Source: Scytalidium lignicola (lineage: Eukaryota > Ascomycota > Leotiomycetes). From it: a stretch of 64,000 bases of DNA. Positions 21,183 to 33,608 of this stretch are shown here, one piece after another (within the stretch, counting starts at the first letter, position 1; every line of letters begins with the position of its first letter). The notes under the pieces were generated by a model. The model did no database searches and was not told the origin of the DNA. It saw only the letters and a program-made list of their open reading frames with translations. The DNA lies in NCBI GenBank assembly GCA_002812745.2, contig NCSJ02000114.1, positions 59,932-123,931 on the forward strand, read 5' to 3'. The translations under genes were made by a program, and so were the position numbers.

Positions 21183-24100
21183 ATGACTGAGGTGGAGGTA
21201 AATGGTATAAATGGGGAAGGCTTGAATTTGGCAGCCGACAAGGCGGCACTATCTTCCTCTTCGACATCCGTTAGGATTACACGTCTTCAAATATTAGAAG
21301 AACGTCTTTTACGCAATGGTAAGGTCTCATATTTCGAGGGCAGAGCCTTACTCAGGGTGATTATAACCTCTATCGTATGCTAACCAAATTTTGGTTGATA
21401 GAAATTGATCACATCCTCATTCCCACTCTCTTGGAATTCTTATTCAGCACTTACCAATTTTATCAAGACAGACGCTCTCGTCGAGCTGTTCAACGATGTA
21501 TTCGTCAGGTATTCTCGATTGAGCTCCCACCTGAATTTTTAGAAGACTTTGTAAAGGGTATTCAAATTGAAGCCTCCAAACCAGGCCTCGCTGCCAGCAG
21601 TGCCTTTGTCCTTGTGGAGTGGAATAGTACTCTGCTTCAAGTACTTTCTGGTTCATCATATTGGGAAAGATGGGGATTGGACATAATTGTCAGCCAAGCC
21701 CAAGTGCTTGAGTTGTGTCTCTCTAGTTCAGTAAGAGCGAATGTGAAGCATTCCGCTCTTGTTGTTACAAGGCGTGGACTGCGTAAGGCTTTCTCGCAAA
21801 AAGAAATCAAGCGGGACGTCATCCATGCTGCTGTGGAAAAGCTTTCTTCTAAGAACAATAAAGCTTCTGCTAAAAATGCAATTATGCTCGGTGTTATTGC
21901 TGGGGTGTGTGCAAGGCAACCTGAAGCAAAAATGATCCTAGAAGNAAAAAAAGTCTGATATATATGCTTTTTACAACAGAGAGATTATTGGTTCACGGAC
22001 TGTGATCCCGCCTCCTGTAGCGTCTGGTCTGGATGACTTCTTCCATTCATTTTCGACGAAGGAAGATATAGAGAAAGAAGTCATTCCACCTCTTGAAAAG
22101 GCTCTTTTAAGATCTCCTGAGATTGTGCTCAATGATCTTGTTACACCGCTAATTCATGCGCTGCCCGACTCGATAGATCTCTCAGACATTCTCCGCTTTA
22201 ACATTCTGAAGCCGTTATTGTCCAGCATCAAGTCAACCAATACTGTCATACGTCAAGGTGCTCTATCCACATTTAAAGCAGCTGTGCTCAAAAGCAATAA
22301 AGTCGATGTGATAGGTCAAATCACAGAAGAAATTCTGAGTCCTCTGAAATACGGGAAGCTTTCCTCACCTGAACAGAGGGCCAATCATGCAGAAATGCTA
22401 TCTTTTTTGCCTGTTTCTAAAAATATTGCTACAAGTGCTGCACCAGCGATTGCAGCCGTAGCAGGGAAGGAAACTAATGACGCCGCTTTGGCACTAGAGA
22501 CCCTTAGTCTTCTCCATCTTATATTGTGGCAGGTACAGAATGACCAAGAACTTGACAAAACTGTTATCGACACAATTATAAAAGGAATATCTGGCAAGAA
22601 GGCTACTGCTAAAAGGCTTTGGGTGCTCCGATTTGGGCAGCTCCTGTGGGATACAAACAAAAGTAACTTAGCAGACTCTTCGAGCCTAATACAGTTAATA
22701 GAAGGCTCAATGCCTTCGTTTCTGGATATCTGGCAAGAGTTTGTGTCAAACCCAGTTGCTGCAGCCCAAACTGGGGTAGTTGCTGCAGCCTATGTGTTCA
22801 CGGCGATTTCCCAGAGTAGCCTTAAGGACCTGACTAGTTCCAAAATAGATTCAACGTTGAAGAAAGCTCAGGTTACGCGTCAAACCTTGAGTACTAAACC
22901 GAAGCTGTCTTTCTTACTCAACCATCGTATTTACGGGAAACTTGCCAGTGATGATGACTTTACATGGTTTATCCGAGCTCTCTCCCTTTTATCCAAGGAT
23001 GTGCTGAATCTTGAATCTGATTCTAGCGTTGCTCTTACTTGGATGCAAGCTATGATATTCTGTATATCCTCTGCCACTATATCACACAGGCTCCGAAGTT
23101 ATGCTAGTAAGACTTTCTCCCAGATTTATCGTCAACATCCTGCAAAGATTTCCAAACTTGCAGTGTCTGGGCTTTGGCAGTGGGTCTTGTCTGTCGAATC
23201 TGACGAGAAGGACAGCCCTGCAGCCGTTGCAAAGACGGGAAATGAAAAACTTCATTTAGTCATCAAATCTATATGTCTACCAGTGGGATCGTTGAATAAC
23301 ATAACCCATCAGGCGATTGATCAACTTGTGAAAGACCAGATGGTATCATTATTAATACTTTCTCGTCCTGAAATTTTACCACAAGTACATTGGATAGATT
23401 TATGCTTAGGTGTCGGAGTGGATCCCGGTAACCTTGCCCACACACATGGAGAGTCCTTAATGAGAGAAATTCTTGATGCTACTGGTGTTGACAAAAGTGT
23501 AAGTAGTTATCCTCCAGTAAGCTACACGTTCTAACGGTTAAATTAGAAATCCCACATAATTAGTGATGTTGTCAAGGTTTCGGCTTATGCCGCCGCTGCT
23601 GAACTTGCCTTTGTAGCACCAGAAGTGATGATACCAAGGGTTGTCGATCTTTTCTTACAGGATCTTGATACGGTGCAGTTAAATAATATCGGTCCCACTG
23701 AAGCTGCCATATTTCGGACACCCGAGGGCACAACCTTTATTGATGTTTTGGCCAAGAAGGCTCAAAGTTATGTCCCTAACAAAAATACAAAAGATTATGA
23801 TACATTAAAATGGGAAGAAGAACTGAGGAGTCAATTGGCAAAGAAGAAAGGAGAGCAGAAAAAGTTTACCCCAGAAGAGACGATGAAAGTAAATGCCCAA
23901 TTAAAGAAAGAATCAGAGATTAGAAACCAGGTCAAACATGTTGAGATTAAATTAATGAGGGGCATTGGTATCATCAAAGCTCTCGCCACCGGGCCACCGA
24001 CAGAGGCAAGTCTTTGGATGAGACAAGCGGTCAAGGCTCTCCTGGGCGCTATTAATAGTGGTGCAGGACTTATAGTGGGAAAAGCTGCTCCTGATGCTTA

Positions 24101-27100
24101 TTTGGCCTGTGCGGACAGAATTGCCAATCGTGTCGGCAATGTCAAGCAGTTTATAGGCATCGCAACACTCAGAGCATTAGACGTTTCTTATCTGCCTAAA
24201 CAGCTGCTAGAAGAACCCCTCGGAGCTCTTATAACTAGAGTTCTCTATAGACTGCGATTCTCTGGGGAACAGCGGCCTTTCGATACTGTCTCTCTCATAT
24301 ATATTCTGCCGCTCATTTTTCTCGTCCTTGGTCATGGGGGCTTTGGAGAAGTCGAAGATGCGGAAGCTCAAGTGGTACTCGCCTTGGAATTTCTTTCATT
24401 CCACAGTGATGCTTGCTCTGATATTCTCGCCCCGCGTGATGAGGTGCTATCTACCTTAATCTCATCTATGCAATCTTATACTCAGCATTATAAATTAATC
24501 AAAGATTGTCTTGCTGATCTTTGTCGATGTATTGCTCCTAATATTACGCCGCAGGAGATAGAAATTTTAGCACGAGGAGCTGTTGTTCCACAAGTCTCTG
24601 TTCGGACATCCGTCCTACAATCTATCAGTGCAGAAATTGATATGAGCGATTTCGAATTTTCAGAGGAGATATGGCTTGCCTGTCACGATAATGTGGATGA
24701 AAACGTTGATCTTGCACGTGATATTTGGGAGGAAAGTGGATTTGAAATATCACCCGAAGTTCCTATTAAGATTTTGCCCTACATCGAGAGTGTGGATAAG
24801 CAACTTCGGAGGGCTGCTGCTAGGTCACTGGCTGATTCGGTCAGGATTCAGCGATCAACCTTCCAGGATATTGTGGTCCGTTTAGAGTCATCCTATCGAG
24901 GACTGGCTAAACCTCGAGTGCCTCAGCTCGATGAATATGGAATGCCCAAAAAGGTTGATCTATCAGATCCCTGGGAGGCAAGACATGGCATAGCTCTTGC
25001 CTTCAAAGAACTTTCACCCATATTTGAAATTACGGCCCTTGACGAGTTCTTGAGGTTCCTCATAGAGGAGGGACCACTGGGTGACCGAAACCCGAGTGTT
25101 AGGGAAGAGATGGTCGAAGCAGCTATCGCAATAATCACCATACATGGGAAGAACAAAGTCGAAGATTTAATGAGAACCTTCGAGCAAACACTGGAGACTC
25201 CAGATAAAGGCTCCGAGTTTGCAGACCGTGTCAACGAAGCTGTCATTATTATGTATGGTGCTCTTGCACGCCACTTAAAGGCCGGAGATCCTCGTGTTCC
25301 CAAGGTTGTTGGTAGATTACTAGAGACTCTAAATACCCCTTCAGAGACAGTGCAATATGCTGTCGCGGAATGCTTACCACCGCTAGTTCGTGCTTCGAGT
25401 GAGAAAACCTCCGAATATATGCATGAAGTCATCGAGAAGCTGCTCACCGCTAAGAAGTACGCTGCTCGACGTGGGGCTGCTTACGGTCTAGCTGGGGTTG
25501 TGAATGGCAAAGGTCTATTAGCATTAAGAGAACTGCGGGTAATGGTGACTTTAAAGGGGGCTATAGAGAATAAGAAAGACCCGAACCAGCGAGAAGGAGC
25601 ACTGCTGGCTTATGAGCTCCTTTCTACGATTCTTGGCCGGATATTTGAACCCTACATCATTCAGATTGTGCCCCAACTGCTATCTAGCTTTGGAGACGCT
25701 AGTGCTGATGTACGTGAAGCTTGTTTAGCTGCTGCAAAAGCTTGCTTTTCTAGTCTGAGCTCGTATGGTGTGAAGCAGATTTTACCTACTTTACTGGAAG
25801 GCCTTGATGACCAACAGTGGCGGAGCAAGAAGGGGGCTTGTGACTTGTTAGGGGCGATGGCGTATCTCGACCCTCAACAACTTGCGCAGAGTCTGCCAGA
25901 GATTATTCCGCCACTGACTGGTGTCCTTAATGACAGCCATAAGGAAGTCCGTCTAGCTGCCAATCGTAGTTTGAAGCGATTCGGCGAGGTGATCAACAAC
26001 CCTGAGATTAAGAGCCTGGTTGATATCCTTCTGAAGGCTTTGAGTGACCCCACAAAATACACCGATGATGCTCTGGATGCTCTGATAAAGGTATCTTTTG
26101 TTCATTATCTTGATGCTCCTTCGCTTGCTCTTGTGGTCCGTATTCTTGAACGAGGTTTAGGCGACCGGTCAGCGACGAAGCGGAAATCTGCTCAGGTCAT
26201 TGGTAGTCTCGCGCACTTGACGGAGCGTAAAGATCTTGTATCCCATCTCCCGATCTTAGTTGCTGGCTTAAAGGTAGCAATTGTGGATCCAGTGCCAACA
26301 ACGCGTGCGACGGCATCTAAAGCATTGGGATCATTGATCGAGAAATTAGGTGAGGATGCCCTTCCAGACTTGATCCCAGGTCTTATGCAGACGCTCAAGT
26401 CTGATACCGGCGCTGGTGACCGTCTGGGGTCTGCACAAGCCCTCAGTGAAGTGCTTGCAGGTCTTGGGACCAGCCGCCTTGAGGAAACTTTGCCTACCAT
26501 TCTTCAGAATGCTGCCTCATCGAAGCCTTCTGTCCGCGAGGGCTTTATGTCCCTATTTATATTCCTACCTGTCTGCTTTGGCAACAGCTTTGCAAATTAC
26601 CTAAGTAAAATAATTCCTCCTATTCTTTCCGGTCTTGCAGATGATGTGGAATCCATTCGAGACACTTCATTACGAGCTGGTCGTCTCCTTGTTAAGAACT
26701 TTGCCACCAGGGCAATTGACCTACTTCTTCCAGAACTGGAGAGAGGTCTTGCAGATGACAATTACAGAATCCGCTTGAGCTCTGTTGAATTAGTCGGAGA
26801 TCTCCTGTTTAACTTAACCGGCATAAGTGCAAATACGGATGAAGACGAAGTGGAGGAAGGGGCCCAAGAAGCAGGTGCATCACTATTAGAGGTCCTTGGA
26901 GAAGATAAACGAAATAAGGTTCTTTCGTCTCTATACATATGTCGTTGCGACACTTCTGGATTAGTCCGAACTGCTGCAGTTAATGTCTGGAAGGCATTAG
27001 TTGCAAGCCCGAGAACCCTTAAAGAATTGATTCCGACACTCACACAGCTTATCATCCGACGTTTAGCTAGTTCAAATATGGAGCAAAAGATTATAGCTGG

Positions 27101-29414
27101 AAATGCCTTGGGTGAATTGATTCGAAAAGCGGGCGATGGTGTTCTCTCAAGCCTTTTACCGACACTTGAAGACGGTTTGCAGACATCAACAGACGCTGAC
27201 GCAAAGCAGGGTATATGCATAGCTCTTCGGGAACTGATAGCATCGGCTTCTGTAGATGCCCTAGAGGACCATGAGAAGACTCTTATATCTGTCGTCCGAA
27301 CTGCCATTATTGATTCAGATGAAGATGTAAGGGAAGCAGCAGCCGATGCTTTCGATTCTTTACAGCAGATCTTCGGCAAGCGAGCCGTGGATCAAGTGCT
27401 TCCCCATCTTCTAAGTCTGCTAAGGAGTGAAGATGGAGCTGATAATGCACTATCAGCACTCCTAACATTGCTCACGGAAACAACTAGGTCGAACATCATC
27501 CTTCCAAACCTTATACCCACACTGACCACGTCTCCAATTTCTTCATTCAATGCGAAGGCGCTTGCATCACTCTCAACTGTGGCTGGAGCGCCCATGATTC
27601 GCCGACTCCCTAACATCTTAAACTCTCTTATGGATAATATTATTAGCTGTCAAGATGATGAGCTTCGTGCTGACCTTGAATCATCCTTTGATACGGTCAT
27701 ACTCTCTATTGATGAATTTGATGGCTTAAACACAATCATGAGCGTCTTACTTGGCCTTGTCAAGCACGATGACCACCGAAGGCGAGCCACAACAGACTAT
27801 CATCTTGCCAAATTCTTCTCCGCAGCTACTGTGGATTATTCTCGCTATAATCAAGATATCATCCGAGCGTTACTTCTTTCATTTGATGATAGAGATCCAG
27901 AGGTAGTAAAGGCTGCTTGGACAGCACTGAATGAATTTACAAAAAGATTAAAGAAAGAAGAGATGGAAGCTTTAGTGTTCTCTACTCGGCAGGTTCTGCA
28001 GCATGTTGGCGTTCCCGGTTCCAATTTACCAGGATTTGGTCTACCAAAAGGCATCAACGCTATTCTCCCGATATTCCTGCAAGGTCTCATGAATGGAACC
28101 GCAGAGCAGAGAACTCAATCTGCCCTTGCGATATCCGATATCGTGGACCGGACAAGTGGAGAGTCACTTAAACCATTCGTCACTCAGATTACAGGGCCAT
28201 TAATTAGGGTTGTATCTGAGAGATCGGTTGATGTGAAGGCTGCTATTTTGTTGACTTTGAACAATCTTTTAGAGAAGATCCCAACATTCTTGAAGCCTTT
28301 CCTACCGCAGCTACAAAGAACCTTCGCAAAATCATTGGCCGACACATCAAGCGAAGTTCTTCGAACCAGAGCTGCCAAAGCCTTGGGTACTCTCATTACA
28401 TTAACCCCAAGGGTTGACCCCCTGATTGCCGAATTAGTCACAGGTTCAAAGACTTCGGATTCTGGGGTAAGGAACGCCATGCTAAAAGCCTTATACGAAG
28501 TTATCAGCAAAGCTGGATCAAACATGAGCGAGGCTTCAAGAACTGCTGTTCTTGGGCTGATTGATACAGAACCTGAGGATAACGACATCTCGACTGTGAT
28601 CACCAACGCTAGGCTTCTCGGTGCGCTCATTAAAAATGTTACGACTGAAAGTGCGGCGTCTTTGATCAGAAATCGTGTTATGACTATACACTTTAGTCAG
28701 TCATCGGTTCTGGCGTTGAATGCTGTACTGCTTGAATCGCCCACCTCACTAACTGAGACGGCATTTGCTGAAGACTTGCCAGGGGTCATCTGTCAAGGAA
28801 TTCTAAGTAAAAATGTAAGAGTCTAATTCATAACTAGCAACTATGTGCTAACTACTTGTTTACAGAATTTTGTCTCCGACAACAGTGTCCTAGCAGCAGG
28901 CAAATATCTCCTTACAGAATCACGCAGTAAAGACTTCGAAGCAACAAAGCCTCTTTTCGAAGCTTTAGCTGCTCTTATACAACCTGGCAATTCCGTTGAC
29001 ACGCGCAGATTAGCACTTGTGGTAGTTCGAACTTTATGTCGCCATCATACGGATTTAGTCCGACCACACCTTCCTTTGCTTGCCACTCCTGTATTTACAA
29101 GTGTGCGAGATCCTGTTATCCCTGTAAAGTTAGCGGCAGAAGCAGCCTTTATGGCTCTTTTCAATGTCGTTGACGAAGAAAGCAAGGTCTTTGATAAGTA
29201 TATAGCGTCACAAGATATGCCACCTAATCAGAAGAGAAGTATGCAAGACTACTTCAAACGTGTAGCCTTAAGGCTGGCAAACACTGCACGAGAGAGAAAA
29301 GAAGCGGAAGGAGGACAGGGAGGGTTGGGTCTATCAAATGATGAAGTCGATGATGAACGGGAGATATGGAGTGTTGGGAGGGTAGATCTTGGTACGGGCG
29401 TTTTCGATGAATGA
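21183..29414 (+). CDS. GCN1: GCN1, ribosome-bound activator of the eIF2-alpha kinase Gcn2
   Basis: Giant HEAT-repeat protein that sits on stalled or collided ribosomes and, with Gcn20, activates Gcn2 (family knowledge). Four exons: 21183-21318, 21402-23498, 23547-28814, 28866-29414. They give 2682 aa after dropping the N at 21945, very close to yeast Gcn1 (2672). Without that correction the frame breaks at ILEEKKSDIYAFYNRE. Repeated HEAT units are visible throughout. The central eEF3-like region includes AKKYAARRGAAYGLAGVVNG, QREGALLAYELLSTILGR and SADVREACLAAAKACFSSL. The C-terminal third should contain the Gcn2 RWD-binding region. The end is acidic and low-complexity. Introns are 83, 48 and 51 nt. 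The start is chosen because MTEVEVNG is the first ATG in frame. It shares a short spacer with the helicase gene. Confidence 0.95.
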
Positions 29415-29803
29415 AGAACATGTCTCTCCGTATTGTAGTGTATATCAGCATTGAAAGCATTACCAAACCAGCAATTGATACAACTATTTGATGATTGCAT
29501 CACGAGGAACTAGGTTGAAACATGGAGAAGTAGTTTTTAAGTTTTAATCTATTTGTCTATTTGTCAGTGTCACAGTTGTTGTGCACATATTCTTGCCTTC
29601 CCCTTTTTGATGCTTGTGGCCGATTTCCTGCTGTGCTGTTGAGGGTTCGGTAAGAATTTGCCCTGCCATATTCGCACCACAAAATTTAGCGAGATATGTG
29701 ACTAAGCGGTTGAAAGTCTCCTCTTTTCAATGTGACCCCACGACGACATCTCGACATCGACAATCATCGACGACCATCATCGACACCATCGAAATCTGTC
29801 AAG
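29415..29803. promoter_or_regulatory. Upstream region and 5' leader of RPL19
   Basis: About 390 bp from the GCN1 stop to the RPL19 start. A TGTGACTA at 29697-29704 matches seven of eight bases of the reverse HomolD box (CAGTCACA) known from ribosomal-protein promoters of S. pombe. The last 60 bp before the start carry several ATCGAC words in a pyrimidine- and C-rich leader. The assignment of the box is tentative. Confidence 0.35.
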
Positions 29804-30650
29804 ATGTAAGATTATATTTATCAGTCTAACTTCCCTGAAGCCTTGTCCATCATTGCCCATTGCTAGAATCTTCGTTATGATTCTCCCATCATTATTAGAC
29901 TTGTTTCCCTCTAGAGCTGACATTGATTCTTCGTAACAGGGTCAATCTCACCACCCAGAAGCGCCTGGCGGCCTCCGTCGTAGGCTGTGGAAAGCGGAAG
30001 ATCTGGCTCGATCCCAATGAGACCAGCGAAATCTCCAATGCCAACTCCCGCCAAACCATTCGAAAACTCGTAGCTGATGGACTCATCATTCGCAAGCCAG
30101 TTACCATGCATTCTCGATCTCGTGCCCGGGAACTCACAGCTGCCCGAAGAATCGGTAGACACCGTGGTTTCGGTAAGAGGAAGGGTACGGCTGATGCTCG
30201 TATGCCAAGGTATGTGTTATCTTGATATAACTTGTGGATGTGCTTTGGTGTTGATTTACTGATTGTGTTATAGCCAAGTCATCTGGATGCGTCGATTAAG
30301 AGTCCTCCGTCGTCTTCTGGTTAAATACCGTGCCAGTGGAAAGATTGACAAGCACCTTTACCACGAACTTTACCATCTCAGCAAGGGTAACACCTTCAAG
30401 CATAAGCGAGCACTGGTTGAGCACGTAAGTTGGGACATGCTATGTTATGCTATGGAAGGGATCTAATGTATTTCAATAGATTCACAGAGCCAAGGCCGAG
30501 AAGGCGCGTGAGAGAGTCCTGAAGGAAGAGATGGATGCCAAGCGTGCGAAGACCAAGGCTGCCCGTGAGCGAAAGCAAGAGAGGGTTGTGGCAAAGAGAG
30601 CTGCTCAGTTTGGCGAAGAAGAAGAAGAAGAGGAAACCGAGGCGAAATAG
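29804..30650 (+). CDS. RPL19: 60S ribosomal protein L19 (eL19), start codon split by an intron
   Basis: Structural protein of the large ribosomal subunit. Exons: 29804-29805 (only the bases AT), 29940-30209, 30274-30424, 30480-30650. They give 197 aa. The donor gtaaga follows AAGAT and the acceptor cag precedes GGTCAATCTC, so the initiator ATG exists only after splicing. The protein begins [20 protein letters not shown]. Signature stretches are [40 protein letters not shown] and [16 protein letters not shown]. The C-terminus is a basic coiled helix ending in an EEEEEE tract, ETEAK. As I recall, yeast RPL19 genes have the same two-base first exon, so the intron position seems ancient. Further introns are 64 and 55 nt. 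Confidence 0.95.
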
Positions 30651-31605
30651 GTTGGGTGATTTTCATGAAAGTGGTATATGGAGTGTATTTGGCAGGGTCT
30701 ACAAAAAGGCTGTTTGGCTTTTCATTGTCATGGACTTTCTGCATTACTGCACGGGCAATGATATTATTCATGATTTCATCTACAAATTCCCGTGATTCCT
30801 ATCTTGTTTGCTATTGCGACTGTTACACGTACATTAATCTAAGTGAAAATCATCTTTGCAATAACTTTTGTGCAGCTCAAAGCAGTAAGAAGCTTGACGT
30901 AGCTCCGAATATCTTAACAATAAAATGGTCAAATCCTCAAATGACTATCTACTAAAGGTAGTCCAAGCCAAAACCGTTCTTGAGTAGATTTGCAGTGTCA
31001 GTGGACAAAGGAAAAAAGACGAGACAGACCTATCTTCCACCTGACATTCAATGCATCTTCAAAAGATAAAGTGAATATGGATATCGCGGGCCAACCTCCA
31101 CCCCAGACAGGCGACTAGTAATGACACCGATCTCTCGACCTATTTACAGATGAACAGAAACTACAGTATGAACGGAAACTACAGTTGCGGAAAGGGTTAG
31201 AAAGCGAAAATTGTGCCCAACATTGACGGATCGGATTGTTTCACATTGTCCTTTCATCGGTGGTATGTGAGCCCAGGACATATCAACATCGCCCGCCATA
31301 AAGACGAGGGCTGAGGCTGTCTAAAAGGCTACTCGTCATCTCCGTGATAGTTGATGGAGAGGAAAGGGTTGGAGTTGGCGGCCTGAACACTGCTCTTAAA
31401 GCGCACGCACGCGAGCTCCTCCTTAGCGTTGTCGTTAGCGCCCTATCGATAGCCGTAGCGGGGACAATCAAGAAATTCTGGAGACCTCGATTACGATAAT
31501 CAGGTCACTCGCTGGAGTGACAAAGCTGGGAGTCAATTGCGAACTCGTGAGGTTAGTCCACTGTTTTCAAGCCAATCGAACCTGTTCTCATCACTACAGG
31601 TCGCG
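30651..31605. other. Intergenic region, RPL19 3' end to SHMT promoter
   Basis: About 950 bp between co-directional genes. Near the SHMT end it turns GC-richer. A GAGTCA (reverse TGACTC) lies at 31530-31535, 71 bp upstream of the SHMT start. Short open frames on either strand have no recognisable content. Confidence 0.45.
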
Positions 31606-33395
31606 ATGTCTTTATTAAAGGGAGCGTCTCGAGCTGCTCTTAGAGCAACTGCATTTAGAGCTGTTCCGATCCGGAGTTCACGTTGTGCATCAACCTCCGC
31701 TTCGGCGGTAGAAAGTCAACAACAGGTACAGTTAATACACATAACCACTATCCCTTTCCCACATACACGACTAACGTCTTGTCAATTGCAGCTGTTGTCG
31801 TCTGATCTCGAGCATGCAGATCCCGCAGTCTTCGAAATCCTCGAAAAGGTATTGCTGGTTAATCCGAATGAAGTCGGTGACTAGAGCTAATAGCTATATG
31901 CTGGCAGGAAAAACAAAGACAGAAACATTTCATAAACCTTATTCCCTCCGAGAATTTCACATCTCGTGCTGTACTTGATGCGCTAGGGAGTGTTATGCAA
32001 AGTAAGTGCAATAAAGTAGGAAAAGATGATGACCACTAATTAGCATTTGAATAGACAAATACTCGGAAGGATATCCAGGTGCAAGATATTATGGAGGCAA
32101 TCAGTTTATTGATGAATCGGAAAGGCTATGCCAGAGTCGTGCCTTGCAAACATTCGGCCTGAATGATTCGGAATGGGGTGTTAATGTACAGCGTATGTTG
32201 CTTGTTCAACCTTTCCATAAAAATGGCTGACTTCGGTAACTATACAGCGCTATCTGGCTCTCCGGCGAATCTTTACGCCTATTCCGCTCTTCTCAACACT
32301 CATGACCGATTGATGGGCCTGGATTTACCTCATGGTGGTCATCTCTCACATGGATATCAAACACCATCGAAGAAGATCTCCGCTATTTCCAAATACTTTG
32401 AAACACTACCATACCGGCTAGATGAGGAAACAGGTCTAATTGACTATACAAAGCTCGAAGAAATGGCAGTTCTCTACAGACCAAAGCTCATTGTGGCTGG
32501 TACATCTGCCTATAGCCGGCTGATCGACTACAAACGCATGCGAGAGATAGCTGATAAAGTTGGAGCGTATTTACTGTCTGACATGGCGCATATTTCTGGT
32601 CTCGTTGCTGCGAAAGTCCTTCCTAGTCCCTTCGACTATTCCGATGTCGTTACAACGACTACCCACAAATCATTACGTGGCCCTAGAGGGGCTATGATCT
32701 TCTATAGAAGAGGCGTCCGCCGAGTAAATCCTAAGACTAAAGAAGAAGAGATGTGGGATATCGAGAATGCAATTAACGCTTCTGTTTTCCCCGGTCACCA
32801 AGGTGGGCCCCATAATCACACAATTATGGCATTAGCAGTTGCGCTTAAGCAAGCACAAAGCCCTGAGTTCAGAACGTATCAAGAAACTGTCTTGAGCAAT
32901 GCTAAAGCATTTGCTAAACGTCTAGGCGATCCAAAAGGCCAAGGAGGGTTAGGGTACACTATAGTATCTGGAGGTACCGATAACCACCTGGTCTTAGTGG
33001 ACCTAAAGCCGCAGGGTGTGGATGGAGCAAGAGTCGAACGGGTACTAGAGCTTGTGGGTGTTGCAAGTAATAAGAATACAGTTCCAGGTGACAAGTCAGC
33101 ATTGAAACCAGGTGGCTTGAGAATGGGAACTCCAGCAATGACCACACGCGGTTTCCAAGCGGATGACTTTGTTCGAGTAGCAGACATTGTAAACAGGGCC
33201 GTCAGGATCACCCAGAGACTAGACAAGACAGCACGAGAGGCAGCAGAGACGAAAGGCAGAAAGAATCCTGGAAGCGTGAAAGCCTTCTTTGAATATCTTG
33301 GAAATGGTGACAATGACACAGAAATCGTTCAGCTGAGGTCGGAGGTTGAAGAGTGGGTTGGGACTTTTGCGCTACCTTGGCAGAAGAATGCATAG
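31606..33395 (+). CDS. SHM1: Serine hydroxymethyltransferase, mitochondrial form
   Basis: PLP enzyme that interconverts serine plus THF with glycine plus methylene-THF, the substrate of the C1-THF synthase encoded near the left end. Exons: 31606-31725, 31792-31848, 31908-32001, 32055-32192, 32248-33395. They give 518 aa. The first exon encodes a typical matrix-targeting presequence ([20 protein letters not shown], then Arg/Ser-rich and no acidic residues), so the protein probably acts in mitochondria. Catalytic landmarks are [69 protein letters not shown] and the PLP-lysine motif [12 protein letters not shown] (Lys near residue 277). All splice sites are GT-AG and the introns are 53-66 nt. 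It converges on the SDR gene with about 210 bp between stops. Confidence 0.95.
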
Positions 33396-33608
33396 CTGTT
33401 TTAGGATGTTATTTTCCCTTCATTAAGCCCTAGCATGTTTGGAGCGTTGAGTAATACTCTTGTGAATATGTAAGAAATCAATCACTACTTTGGTATTGGG
33501 CATGTATCACCTCTCTTTCTCTGTGACCCAGGGTATAAAGACCTTCACACCCAGTAAATCTATAGCACAAAAACCTTTACAATACTAATCCCTAAGAGTA
33601 CATTAATA

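Noticed and set aside
23831..28630. Long antisense frames across GCN1
   Set aside because: They are shadows of a conserved Leu/Ala/Glu-rich coding strand and have no family resemblance.
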